Assembly (NCBI GenBank): GCA_001797415.1
Contig: MGPL01000020.1
Span: forward strand, 1 to 12,145
Direction of reading: 5' to 3'
From: Deltaproteobacteria bacterium GWA2_55_10
Lineage (GTDB): Bacteria; Desulfobacterota; GWC2-55-46
DNA: 12,145 nucleotides
The notes under the pieces are model-generated. The model was not told where the DNA came from and did no database searches. It saw only the letters and a list, made by a program, of their open reading frames with translations. Made by a program: the position numbers and the translations under genes. This document shows, one piece after another, positions 1 to 7,648 of this stretch. Positions within the stretch are counted from its first letter, which is position 1, and each line of letters begins with the position of its first letter.

Positions 1-128
1 GTTGTCTCCCTATTCCCTCTGTTTCCCTTAAGTCCCTCTATTCCCTCCCAGTCTGCAACAGTTTTGCAACAGTGGAGTCTTTGAAAGATCATGATGAGAG
101 ACAGTAGCCGACTGCCTCGAAAAAAAAT
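1..128. other. Gene-free left edge, pyrimidine-rich
   Basis: No credible gene is seen here. Bases 5-50 are a run of loose TCCCT/TTCCC units (pyrimidine-rich on the plus strand). An 8-bp direct repeat GCAACAGT occurs at 55-62 and 66-73. The stretch ends in a poly-A run just before the first 16-bp motif. Because it abuts an integration site, this could be the end of another integrated element or its integrase-binding region, but nothing in it proves that. Confidence 0.4.
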
Positions 129-144
129 AATACAAAATTAGTAC
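129..144. repeat. 16-bp motif AATACAAAATTAGTAC, copy 1 of 3
   Basis: AATACAAAATTAGTAC occurs exactly at 129-144, 325-340 and 9363-9378. The last two lie near the right ends of the two 165-bp repeats. This copy lies immediately left of the first tRNA-Leu remnant, so the remnant and its arm (145-324) are bracketed by 16-bp direct repeats. It may be a recombinase or excisionase binding site, or mark the outer limit of an element arm. The role is inferred; the repetition is seen directly. Confidence 0.7.
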
Positions 145-192
145 TGTCTGGCTGGGTGAACCTGCACGGCCTTGCTCCCACGGGATTTTGAG
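145..192 (-). pseudogene. Degenerate 3' fragment of a tRNA-Leu
   Basis: Read on the minus strand, this begins with the same anticodon-loop and 3' anticodon-stem sequence (CTCAAAA then TCCCG) as the cleaner fragment at 9176-9230. It is followed by a 15-nt variable-arm-like stretch containing GCAA, and then GCAGG-TTCACCC. The T stem does not pair (CCTGC would be needed after the loop) and there is no acceptor strand or CCA end, so it cannot be a functional tRNA. It aligns without gaps to the inner part of the fragment at 9176-9230 but with many substitutions. It most likely records an old integration event at a tRNA-Leu gene. Confidence 0.6.
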
Positions 193-344
193 GGCAATAA
201 AGCCCCAAAACGTAACTCCCTGATATAAGGCTTGTTTTCCCGTTTTGCCTTATGAAATAGTTGGTTAGGTGGCTTTCTTTGTAGTCTTTAGAGTCTCTGG
301 AGTCTCTGGACTGGCGCCAATTCTAATACAAAATTAGTACAATT
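180..344. repeat. 165-bp direct repeat, copy 1 (att-type arm)
   Basis: Aligned by hand with 9218-9382 it matches without any gap, with about 16 mismatches in 165 positions (about 90%). The offset is exactly 9,038 bp. It starts with the tRNA-derived block ACGGGATTTTGAG. Next comes an interrupted inverted repeat (TTTTGAGGGC, AATAAA, GCCCCAAAA; 186-210). It then has degenerate 9-bp tandem units of the type GTAGTCTTT / AGAGTCTCT / GGAGTCTCT (about 272-307), and the 16-bp motif at 325-340. Inverted core arms plus repeated arm-type sites beside a tRNA fragment resemble a tyrosine-recombinase attachment region. Confidence 0.8.
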
Positions 345-419
345 CCCAGCACAGCTTCATTTTCTCATTGTGTTTTCCATCCTTCACCAAAGCTTCTGTG
401 CTCTCTATCAACGCAAGCC

Positions 420-1661
420 CTAAAACTCGTACCGCGCCTGCATATACAGATTATCGTTCCGGTCGAGCGACCCGAACTGGGTCGTATCATCTTCACCGCC
501 GAAGATGTTGGCGCCAAGGGCCGCCCAGAAGTTGTCCGAGAAGTTATACCTGGCCTCTGGATTAAAAAGGTAGTCCCTGTCAGCCGGAGACCAGAAGGAA
601 AACCACTGGAGCCTCAGGTTCTGATGCAATAGCAAGTATGTCAGGCGAAGCGACGTGAGGTCCCTGTACCTCGGTTTTTTCGGGAAGGACACTATCCGGG
701 TCCTTTCGTACTCCGAGTAGTCGTGCATGTATTCGCCGTAATACTGGACCGTGGCGCTCAGGTCCTCTATAAGCTGTCTCTGATAGCTCAAGAGAAATCG
801 GGTCTGAGAATTGGGGATTAGCGGGTCTGACCCGCTCCTGTCGTCAAGTGAATCGTAATAGCCTGCCTCGAACCCCGCGACCCCGTCCAACGCGCTCCTT
901 TGCAGGCTAATTCCGTAAACCGCGAGATCAGGATAGATGAGCTCTATTCTTGTAGGTGAGGAAAGGCTGTCCGGCACCATCGAGGGCTCCCTGTGAAAGC
1001 CCTTATAAAGGTATATGGATGTATCGAACCCGGCTATGTCGCGGTAAACCCTCAAAGCCACCTCCGTATTCTTGAGGGTCGAGGTCGGCTCTTTTTGTGT
1101 CCTGTTTGTCACGCTCGACAAGGGGTCGAACATCCAGAACCTGTCAGCGTCCGGAAAGTTGTTCGGCTCAAAGAACGGGATTACGACAAGCTCAAATGAG
1201 GCGATGTCCGGGTAGAAACCGGCTTTTATCGCGTCAACGCCCTTTTTCAGGTACTCAAGCGGCCTTCCGGAGAAGAACGCCTCATAGTCCTTCGGGAAGA
1301 TGTCGTTTATGAAGATAAGGTCGCCGAGACCCCATGTGATTATCTGCCTGCCGGCCCTCAGGTCCCAGTTTTCCCTCGTGAGGTCGATGTAGGCTTCCCT
1401 GAGTTCGACCTCGGCGTCATTGTCAATGTGGTCGAATGAGATATCGGCCTTGAGAAAGAGTCGCACCGGCTCCTGGGTGGCTTCGACTTTTAACTGCGTT
1501 CTTTCCTCGGCCCACTTGAGGTCGCCACCGTCAGGGTTCGAAGTCTCTGTCCCGAACGAATAATTGCCCTGGACAAAGCCATTGACCGAGTAATCAACGG
1601 CATACGCATCAAGAGTAAGGCATGACGCCAGGATGAGAAAGGCATGAAGGATTCGCTTCAC
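420..1661 (-). CDS. Outer-membrane beta-barrel protein (DUF1302/porin-like) of an RND export module
   Basis: The product is 413 residues with a clear signal peptide (about residues 1-21, cleavage after AYA) and ends in Tyr-Glu-Phe, the aromatic C-terminus typical of barrel proteins inserted by BAM. The mature part is rich in alternating, aromatic strand-like segments. A region around WGLGDLIFINDIFPKDY resembles DUF1302-type and alginate-export-type barrels, a comparison from memory. The start is GTG at 1661, chosen because it gives an intact signal peptide. A weak AGG lies upstream. It is the last gene of the minus-strand operon, 24 bp after the LolA-like gene. RND exporter, LolA-like protein and DUF1302-like barrel recur together in environmental bacteria, so this is probably the outer-membrane exit or acceptor for the exported compound. 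Substrate unknown. Confidence 0.75.
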   Translation of the reverse strand: MKRILHAFLILASCLTLDAYAVDYSVNGFVQGNYSFGTETSNPDGGDLKWAEERTQLKVEATQEPVRLFLKADISFDHIDNDAEVELREAYIDLTRENWDLRAGRQIITWGLGDLIFINDIFPKDYEAFFSGRPLEYLKKGVDAIKAGFYPDIASFELVVIPFFEPNNFPDADRFWMFDPLSSVTNRTQKEPTSTLKNTEVALRVYRDIAGFDTSIYLYKGFHREPSMVPDSLSSPTRIELIYPDLAVYGISLQRSALDGVAGFEAGYYDSLDDRSGSDPLIPNSQTRFLLSYQRQLIEDLSATVQYYGEYMHDYSEYERTRIVSFPKKPRYRDLTSLRLTYLLLHQNLRLQWFSFWSPADRDYLFNPEARYNFSDNFWAALGANIFGGEDDTTQFGSLDRNDNLYMQARYEF

Positions 1662-1685
1662 TATGAGCCTGTTCCTTAAGATGTA

Positions 1686-2474
1686 TTAGTCCAGCCACTT
1701 CTTAGGCGGCTGTTTCAGATATCTTTCGGTAAAGAGGCTGTCTTCTATGCCGATGTTATAATCCACCTTCGAGAAGACCGTTTCCGTGGAGTGGCCGCTC
1801 TGGAGGTTCTTCATCGTTCTCTTCACGATAGTCGGGAACCCCTTGATCTCTTTTATTTCCTCGGCGGTGAATACTTTATAGAGCGTGCCCCTCTTGTCGA
1901 AGTACTCTTCCTTCAGTGGCAGGAAGGTCTTTTTGTCTATCCACGAGAGCTTGTGGCCGTAATCGGTGTCCCCGGCCTTTGGCGTGCTCTTGACGACATA
2001 GCTCTCAGAGCCTCCGAATTTTTCTTCCTTTGTTATCTCGTGCGTGTCATCGGCTATGTCCCTGCCGGATACGTCTTCGTAGGTGAAGTCAGAGCCAACA
2101 AAGCTCGAACGCCTGTCCTGGGCCGCGATCCTCCTTACCATATTGAGGGCCGGGACAAATAGCCACCTGTCGTCGTCTTTGCCCGGGTATTTATAGACCA
2201 TGAAGGCCATGTCCTTGACGTCCGCGGGCCGTAAAAAGTACATGAAGTACTTCTGGTCGCCTCCGGTCTCCCCATAGTTCTTCCTGAGCATGGTAAGCTC
2301 CCTTGCCCTCTCGGAGCCGGATTTGCTCACAAGCCGCATGACGACCCTTGCCTTGAAGTCCTTCCCGGGGTAGAGAAAGGCAGCCTGAGAGCTTTTCATC
2401 ACCTCCTCAGGCGTTATCGCGAAGGAGTTGAGCGGCAAAAGCAGGGCTACAAGTAAAAGCAGGTATCTCAGCAT
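1686..2474 (-). CDS. Periplasmic LolA-like outer-membrane lipoprotein-sorting protein
   Basis: The product is 262 residues with a signal peptide (LLLLVALLLPLNSFA, cleavage after about residue 19). The body matches the LolA-like family of periplasmic hydrophobic carriers that accompany MMPL/RND exporters: a DRWLFVPAL block (102-110), then RRI and SFVGSDFTYED (124-134), which I recognise as family hallmarks. Such proteins are thought to hold lipid or lipophilic cargo in a half-barrel between inner and outer membranes. The start at 2474 is supported by GGAGGT at 2480-2485 with a 5-nt spacer. A longer in-frame start at 2531 would place 19 extra polar residues before the signal peptide and overlap the exporter gene, so it is rejected. 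There is no lipobox, so the protein is probably soluble. It lies between the exporter (53 bp upstream) and the barrel (24 bp downstream). Confidence 0.8.
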   Translation of the reverse strand: MLRYLLLLVALLLPLNSFAITPEEVMKSSQAAFLYPGKDFKARVVMRLVSKSGSERARELTMLRKNYGETGGDQKYFMYFLRPADVKDMAFMVYKYPGKDDDRWLFVPALNMVRRIAAQDRRSSFVGSDFTYEDVSGRDIADDTHEITKEEKFGGSESYVVKSTPKAGDTDYGHKLSWIDKKTFLPLKEEYFDKRGTLYKVFTAEEIKEIKGFPTIVKRTMKNLQSGHSTETVFSKVDYNIGIEDSLFTERYLKQPPKKWLD

Positions 2475-2527
2475 GGCTGACCTCCATTTCATATGAATCG
2501 GATAACGGCTTATTTTCAAAGGATACA

Positions 2528-4843
2528 TCAATTCCCTCCAAAAAGGCGGCTTCTGAACAAGACTATAAGGGCAGGGAGACAGATTATGGTGAGGACCGCG
2601 CTAAGGAGCATCATGCTCACGATAAAAGCACCGACCGTTATATAGGGCGTAAGCGGGGCAAAGAGCATGACTGAGAAGGCCGAGGCGAAAAGGACGGCGT
2701 TGCGCATTATGCCTTTTCCCGGCCTTGCCGCCGTCCAGAGGAGCGCGTCTGTGAGGGATTCATTGGAGGGCGTCCCTGCGGGTCCTTCCTCAGAGAGCCT
2801 CTGCCTGAGCCTGCTTATGAAGTGTATCGAGAAGTCAACCGCCATGCCCAGAGACAGGCAGCTCAGGACTGCAATAGGCATGTCGAAGTCCTTGCCCATG
2901 AAGCCTACCACGCCGTAGATGATGAGTATAGTGAACAGAAGCGGGATATACCCTATGGCCGCCCATTTGGCTGAGCCGAAGTTGAAGGAGAGTATGACGA
3001 ATATCACTACGAGGGCTATGATGAAACCCTTGAGCATGTCCCAGAGGACTTCGTCGTTCCAGATGAGGTTGAAGTACGCTATCCCGGCGGGCTTGAACTC
3101 CAGTTTCCCGGGGTTTTCCAGCTTGTACTCGTCCACAGCTTTCATTACGGCGCGCATGGCCTCTGCGTCCCAGGTCTTGAGCTGTACCCAGATGTTCGCC
3201 TTCTGGAAAGGATAGTCAACCACATTGTCGAGGTCGGAAGGCTTCGCCGACATGCTGAACAGGAACAGGTACTGGCCTATCTCCTCTTTCGATGACGGGA
3301 CAGTGTCGTATTTCGGGTCGTCGTCGTGAAGGACCCTGTTTATCCTCTTTACATAATCGACGACCGAGCTTGTCTTTCCCACGACCGGCAGTTTTTCAAG
3401 GCGTCTCTGGAGCCCCTCTATCTGCCTCATGGCTTCAGGGTCCTTGATATATTCTTCCTCGTCTGCCGCGGCTACTATGTAACCGAGCGAGGTGCCGCCG
3501 AGAGCGGCGTTCAGTGCGGCGTCCGCCGAGCGGACAGAGCTTCCTGCCTTGAACCACTCGACCATGTTGTTGTTTACGACGATCCTTGATACGCCGAAGA
3601 CCGACAGGGCGAAGATGACGATGCATATGAAAGCAGTGGCTTTGGGGCTATGCGCCCCGGCTGAGGCAAGGCCGCGGAGAAAGCCGGATGCCATGCCGGT
3701 TGACGCGTCCTCTCCTGAAGCAACCTTCTTGAGCTTTTCTTCTTTCACGAAGGTGAACATCGCCGGGATGAAGCTGAAGCTCAGGAGTCTCAAGGCCACG
3801 GTGCCGAAGGCCACCACAGCTCCGAAGACCTTGACCGGGACGATATCCATGAACATGAGCACGGCGAAGCCGACGGCTGTAGCAAGCGCGGTATAGCGCA
3901 CGGGCCGTCCAACGGCGCGCATGGTCTCGATGATGGCCGCCTTTTTGTCCTTTTTTTCCCTGTAGCGGAAGTAGAACTCGTTGAAGATATGCATGCTGTC
4001 GGTCGCTATGGCCATGAGGAAGACAGGGGCCATGGAGGTCATGATATGGACAGGGAAGCCGAGCGCGATGAGAAGGCCCATTGACCAGATTATGCTCATC
4101 ATGGCGTCCATCATCAAGGTGACCGAGAGGAACAGGTCCTTGAACATGAGATACCTGATAAGGAGCATTACCGCGCCTGCGATCGGGGCGAATATCGCCA
4201 TGAGCTTGAACATCTCAGCGCCGAAGGTGTCTCTCGCAACCGGGTCTCCTGCTACATAGTATCTTTCCGGGCCGCCCTCTTTCTTGACGACCTCTTTTAT
4301 CCTGTCGGCGATGGCCTTGCCGTTCGCGCCTTCCTCAAGCGGGATGTATATCGCGGTCGTCTTTCCGTCAGCTGATATCACCCTTCCAGTGAAGAGCGGG
4401 TTTTCCGTAAGGTCCTTTTTGAGGCGCTCCATTTCCGCCACGCTCTTCGGGAGCTCGGCCATGAGAGGGGCGACCTTTAATGTCCCGGCCTCGGCTGTGA
4501 CGTTCGTAATGGTCGGCAGCCCGTTCAAGTCCCTCGCCGCCACGCCCTCTATGAGGAGGACCTCGTTGGTTATCCTCAAGACCTTGCCGAGCGTGCGCTC
4601 GTTCAAGACCCCTTCATCGCTCGTTATGCCAACCGCTATTGTATCCTCATAGAGGCCGAAGGTCTCATCGACCGAATCGTTCCAGACCCTTACGTCAGAG
4701 GTCGGCGGGAGCATGTTTTTGGGGTTCGTGTCAGTTTTTATCTTGGGGAATTGCGTGAGGAAGCCGAGCGTGATCAGCACCGCTATGACGACGACGAGCT
4801 TCGGGTGGTTTACTGAAAATTCTACGAGGGAAAATTTTTTCAT
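2528..4843 (-). CDS. MMPL/RND-superfamily exporter (COG1033 type)
   Basis: The product is 771 residues with the duplicated layout of the MMPL/SSD branch of the RND superfamily. TM1 is at about 15-31, followed by a periplasmic domain to about 210, then a block of five or six helices (about 213-363). A second half has one helix (402-421), a periplasmic domain (about 425-600) and a final helical block (604-764). Conserved acidic residues sit mid-membrane in both halves: Asp282 (ATDSMHIF) and Asp670 (AVDFSIHF), probably the proton-relay sites. These proteins export lipids and other hydrophobic molecules using the proton gradient. The ATG at 4843 gives a normal short N-terminus. A TTG at 4906 would overlap the methyltransferase gene and add 21 polar residues. 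The ribosome site is weak (GAGAG). The LolA-like and barrel genes follow directly. Confidence 0.85.
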   Translation of the reverse strand: MKKFSLVEFSVNHPKLVVVIAVLITLGFLTQFPKIKTDTNPKNMLPPTSDVRVWNDSVDETFGLYEDTIAVGITSDEGVLNERTLGKVLRITNEVLLIEGVAARDLNGLPTITNVTAEAGTLKVAPLMAELPKSVAEMERLKKDLTENPLFTGRVISADGKTTAIYIPLEEGANGKAIADRIKEVVKKEGGPERYYVAGDPVARDTFGAEMFKLMAIFAPIAGAVMLLIRYLMFKDLFLSVTLMMDAMMSIIWSMGLLIALGFPVHIMTSMAPVFLMAIATDSMHIFNEFYFRYREKKDKKAAIIETMRAVGRPVRYTALATAVGFAVLMFMDIVPVKVFGAVVAFGTVALRLLSFSFIPAMFTFVKEEKLKKVASGEDASTGMASGFLRGLASAGAHSPKATAFICIVIFALSVFGVSRIVVNNNMVEWFKAGSSVRSADAALNAALGGTSLGYIVAAADEEEYIKDPEAMRQIEGLQRRLEKLPVVGKTSSVVDYVKRINRVLHDDDPKYDTVPSSKEEIGQYLFLFSMSAKPSDLDNVVDYPFQKANIWVQLKTWDAEAMRAVMKAVDEYKLENPGKLEFKPAGIAYFNLIWNDEVLWDMLKGFIIALVVIFVILSFNFGSAKWAAIGYIPLLFTILIIYGVVGFMGKDFDMPIAVLSCLSLGMAVDFSIHFISRLRQRLSEEGPAGTPSNESLTDALLWTAARPGKGIMRNAVLFASAFSVMLFAPLTPYITVGAFIVSMMLLSAVLTIICLPALIVLFRSRLFGGN

Positions 4844-4880
4844 GACGGCTCTCGATAAATGGATTTTATTTGATTCAGGC

Positions 4881-5570
4881 TTACGGCTTTGTTGCGACCG
4901 TAACAATAAACGCTCCGGCCTTTGGGAACAACCTTCTCCCGAGCCGTTCCTGAACCCCTGAGAAGGAGAGATATGTTTTTGAGTTTAAGGGCAGAAAAAA
5001 GAGGCAGGTCCTCGTCTCTATCTCCTTGAACCCCGCCCTTTTGAGTTCAGCCTCTATGGCGGCCGGGGATAAGAATTCCGCGCTGTTGTAAACAGACTTC
5101 CTGAACAGCCCCTTGGCCCTTCTCAAGAGAGCCCAGGAGGAGCGGCTGTTAAGGAGGGCTATGACAACCCTGCCGCCCGGCCTCAAGACCCTCTTCATCT
5201 CAAGGAGCGCGGACCGCCAGTCTCTTATGAAGCAGAGCATGCAGACAGAAAGCACGAGGTCAAATTGCCCGTCCGGGAACGGGATTTTCAGTGCATCCGC
5301 TTGGATGAAATCTATTTTCAGGCCTGATCTTCCGGCCTTGTCCCTTGCCCATTCAAGCATCCCGAGTGATGCGTCCAGCCCGGTTACCTTGGCCCCTTCT
5401 TTCGCGAGCGCGATGGAATATCTCCCCGTGCCGCAGCCAGCGTCCAGGACTTGTTCACCTTCCTTGACGCCTGCCATAGAAAGGACAAGGTCCTGCTCGA
5501 GCCTGTCGGAGGGCTTCCCGAGCGGGGTCTCATACCAGGCCTCGTATTTTTTCGGGTCCCATGCTGCCAT
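4881..5570 (-). CDS. Class I SAM-dependent methyltransferase
   Basis: The product is 229 residues with a Methyltransf_11/UbiE-like Rossmann fold. Motif I is VLDAGCGTG (41-49), the acidic residue that binds the SAM ribose is Asp66 (TGLDAS), and motif II/III is about IQADALKIPF (89-98) with FDLVLS (103-108). The PGG of motif post-III follows at 131-133. No membrane segment is visible, so it is cytoplasmic. The acceptor cannot be predicted: small-molecule methylases of this size act on quinones, thiols, lipids or metalloids. Its ATG lies 3 bp after the sqr stop codon with only a weak ribosome site, so translation is probably coupled to sqr. Placement between a sulfide oxidase and a lipophilic-substrate exporter suggests it may methylate the exported compound or a reduced sulfur species. 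That is inference. Confidence 0.8.
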   Translation of the reverse strand: MAAWDPKKYEAWYETPLGKPSDRLEQDLVLSMAGVKEGEQVLDAGCGTGRYSIALAKEGAKVTGLDASLGMLEWARDKAGRSGLKIDFIQADALKIPFPDGQFDLVLSVCMLCFIRDWRSALLEMKRVLRPGGRVVIALLNSRSSWALLRRAKGLFRKSVYNSAEFLSPAAIEAELKRAGFKEIETRTCLFFLPLNSKTYLSFSGVQERLGRRLFPKAGAFIVTVATKP

Positions 5571-5573
5571 GCT

Positions 5574-6827
5574 TTATTCGAGTTTCTTTATCTTCAGGGC
5601 ACTGAGGACAGTGTTTTCATAAAAAGGCTCGCTTATGCCCTTTTTCATTTTCCTGAGAAAATATTTTTCAAACCCCACTTTCGCGAGATGCACCCAGCGC
5701 CCTTTTTTCGCCCAGGTCACATCCCTTGGCGGCATTTGAGGGATAGCCACGAACGCCACACCTGTGTCACCCATATCCGCGAGGCATATGGCGTTCCATG
5801 TCGCGACAGCCGATGCCTGTCCGCCCTCGATTGAGGCCTTTATGTTCCGGATCACGGCTGTAACCATGCTTTCTATCATGAAGCCGGTTTTGGGTACGCC
5901 CGTCGGGACCTGGGTCACCTCCGGGGGAGCTATCGCTATGCAGACGCCGACGGCGTAGATGTCCGGGTACCTTGGAGACCGCTGGAATTTATCGACAATA
6001 ACAAAGCCTTTGGGGTTGCAGAGGCCCTCGACGGCGGCTACGGCGTCCACTCCCTTGAAGGACGGGATTATCATCGAGTAACTGAAAGGAAGCTCCCGTT
6101 CGCCTTCGTTCAGCGCCTCGACTGCCATTTTTCCGTTTTCGACATGCTTTATCTTCGTATTCGTATGCCAGCTTATGTGCCTTTCCCTCAGCTCGTGCTC
6201 AAGAAGGCCCTTCGAATCTCCGACGCCGGAAAGCCCCATGTGGCCTATGTATGGTTCCGGTGTGATGAAGGTAATGGGGACCTTCCTGCGAATCTTTCTC
6301 TTGCGCAGGTCGGCGTCGAGTATAAAGGCGAACTCGTACGCCGGGCCGAAACATGAAGCACCCTGGGCCGCTCCGATGATAACCGGGCCCGGGTTTTCGA
6401 GAAACCTTTTATATCGCTCGAACGCCTTTTCGGCATGGTCGACTGTGCAGATAGATATGGTGTGGCCCTCAGGCCCAAGGCCTGGGACATCGTCGAACGC
6501 GAGCTTAGGGCCTGTAGCGATAATGAGGTAATCGTAAGGTACAACGGTGCCGGATGAGGTTTTTATGTCCTTTTTGACCGGGTCTATGGCAACAGCGCCA
6601 TCGGATATGAGTTTAATCCCTTTTTTCTCAAGCGGCTCTCTGAGGGGAAAGCTTATGTCCTTCCTCGTTCTCCAGCCCACGGCGACCCACGGGTTTGACG
6701 GGACGAAGTGAAAGATATCCGTATTCGAGATTACGGTCACACTGTGGCCAGCGCCGAGAGCGGCCTTCATCTCGTAGGCCGCTGGAAGCCCGCCGGTGGA
6801 TGCGCCTATTATTACGATATTCGCCAT
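5574..6827 (-). CDS. sqr: Type I sulfide:quinone oxidoreductase
   Basis: A 417-residue flavoprotein of the pyridine-nucleotide-disulfide-reductase fold that oxidises sulfide to polysulfide or sulfane sulfur and passes electrons to membrane quinone. The FAD site is near the N-terminus (IVIIGASTGGLPAAYE, residues 4-19), with a second dinucleotide-type segment at IIATGP (102-107). All three cysteines expected for type I enzymes are present: Cys127 (ISICTVDHAE), Cys159 (GASCFGPAYE) and Cys348 (WNAICLADMGDTG). His131 and His196 match conserved family positions. The C-terminal amphipathic region (WVHLAKVGFEKYFLRKMKKG) is the usual membrane anchor. The sequence strongly resembles, from memory, the Acidithiobacillus ferrooxidans enzyme. 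AGGAGG lies 4 nt before the ATG. It sits 59 bp after the duplicated-domain gene and 3 bp before the methyltransferase. Confidence 0.92.
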   Translation of the reverse strand: MANIVIIGASTGGLPAAYEMKAALGAGHSVTVISNTDIFHFVPSNPWVAVGWRTRKDISFPLREPLEKKGIKLISDGAVAIDPVKKDIKTSSGTVVPYDYLIIATGPKLAFDDVPGLGPEGHTISICTVDHAEKAFERYKRFLENPGPVIIGAAQGASCFGPAYEFAFILDADLRKRKIRRKVPITFITPEPYIGHMGLSGVGDSKGLLEHELRERHISWHTNTKIKHVENGKMAVEALNEGERELPFSYSMIIPSFKGVDAVAAVEGLCNPKGFVIVDKFQRSPRYPDIYAVGVCIAIAPPEVTQVPTGVPKTGFMIESMVTAVIRNIKASIEGGQASAVATWNAICLADMGDTGVAFVAIPQMPPRDVTWAKKGRWVHLAKVGFEKYFLRKMKKGISEPFYENTVLSALKIKKLE

Positions 6828-6886
6828 AGCTCCTCCTGAGGCGGTTCACTTTCAGGTCAGGTTAAATCAAGCGCGTTACGGAAGGC

Positions 6887-7648
6887 TTACATGGATATCT
6901 TGTACTTCAAGTAACACTCGCCTACCGGGCCGGGCTTTTCGCTGCCCGTAAGTTCCACCCCGGTTTTCAAGGCCTTGCCCATTGCGGATTTGACCATCTG
7001 GCTTATCGGGCAGGAGCCCTTCTTGCCGCTGCTGCGCAAAAGTTCATTGCCGTTGCAGATGTCGCAGCCCTTGACATACAGGCAGGCCGTGCCGTCATTA
7101 TTGAATTCAAATTTAGCTATGTCGGAGAACCTGAATGGCCCGCTCATGTAGGCTTCAATGGCTTTTTTGAACTCTGCCGGGTCCGCTGGCAGCTCACTGA
7201 GTTTCTTTTGCCAGGCATTGGCAAGTATAATCCCTATCTTGGCGTTATATCTGGCCGCGTCATCGCCGAGGGCCTCAATGACCGCGGCATGGTAGGCTGC
7301 GAAGAACTCCTTTGAAAAATCATGAGACATAAAAACCTCCTTCATTAAAAGCTGTTCGCTATCGATGCAGCTGACGCAGTTTTTGGCGTACAGGTATACT
7401 GTGCCTTCATCTGTAAATTCGAACCTCACGATATCGGAAAAACTGAAAGGCCCGCCCGTGTATGACTCTTTGGCTTTTTTAGATCCCGCCGGGTCTGCTG
7501 ACGATTCAACCCTCTTATACCACGCGTTGGCGAGTATGGCCCCAATCCTGGCATTGTATTTGGCTGCGTTTTCGCCGAGGGCCTCGAAGACCGCGGCATG
7601 GTACATGTCGAAAAACTCCCTTGAAAAAGCGCGAGACCCGAAAGCCAT
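6887..7648 (-). CDS. Tandem-duplicated Cys-containing protein, C-terminal part V4R-like; in-frame fusion of two copies
   Basis: A 253-residue product made of two copies of one domain, about 60% identical by eye. Copy 1 spans residues 1-106 (FSREFFDMYHAAV...SFSDIVRFEF...NCVSC). Copy 2 spans residues 107-253 (FSKEFFAAYHAAV...RFSDIAKFEF...GCDIC) and has a further tail of about 50 residues (GSCPISQMVKSAMGKAL...GECYLKYKI) that copy 1 lacks. The tail pattern resembles V4R ligand-binding domains, a tentative link. Cys pairs (CVSC, CDIC) and two tail Cys could bind metal, haem or react with sulfur. The start at 7648 forms a TGATG overlap with the arsR stop, implying translational coupling. A perfect internal Shine-Dalgarno (7335-7341) precedes the copy 2 ATG at 7330, so a 147-residue protein may also be made. 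Function not established; a sensor or sulfur-handling partner of the ArsR/SQR pair is a guess. Confidence 0.65.
   Translation of the reverse strand: MAFGSRAFSREFFDMYHAAVFEALGENAAKYNARIGAILANAWYKRVESSADPAGSKKAKESYTGGPFSFSDIVRFEFTDEGTVYLYAKNCVSCIDSEQLLMKEVFMSHDFSKEFFAAYHAAVIEALGDDAARYNAKIGIILANAWQKKLSELPADPAEFKKAIEAYMSGPFRFSDIAKFEFNNDGTACLYVKGCDICNGNELLRSSGKKGSCPISQMVKSAMGKALKTGVELTGSEKPGPVGECYLKYKISM
7335..7341 (-). promoter_or_regulatory. Internal ribosome binding site before the second domain copy
   Basis: On the minus strand AGGAGGT is followed by TTTT and ATG (start at 7330), inside the open frame of the duplicated protein. In the fused reading it is simply translated as Lys-Glu-Val-Phe-Met. 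In the +1 frame the bases just before it read TAA TGA, as expected of an ancestral end of copy 1. This suggests two separate tandem genes before fusion, and that copy 2 can still be started independently. Confidence 0.6.

Noticed and set aside
5..50. Possible CRISPR or regular repeat array in the pyrimidine-rich start
   Set aside because: Units are irregular and very short, with no constant repeat and no spacer-like sequences.
75..340. Open minus-strand frame of about 88 codons running through repeat copy 1
   Set aside because: Composition is not protein-like, there is no ribosome site, and the corresponding frame is not kept in copy 2. The repeat is better explained as an att arm.
348..402. 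AGCACAG / CTGTGCT inverted repeat after the barrel gene as an operon terminator
   Set aside because: The arms pair, but the loop is about 41 nt and no T run follows on the minus strand, so an intrinsic terminator is not supported.
3492..3896. 134-codon plus-strand frame inside the exporter gene
   Set aside because: Antisense to the MMPL/RND coding sequence; low-complexity translation and no ribosome site.
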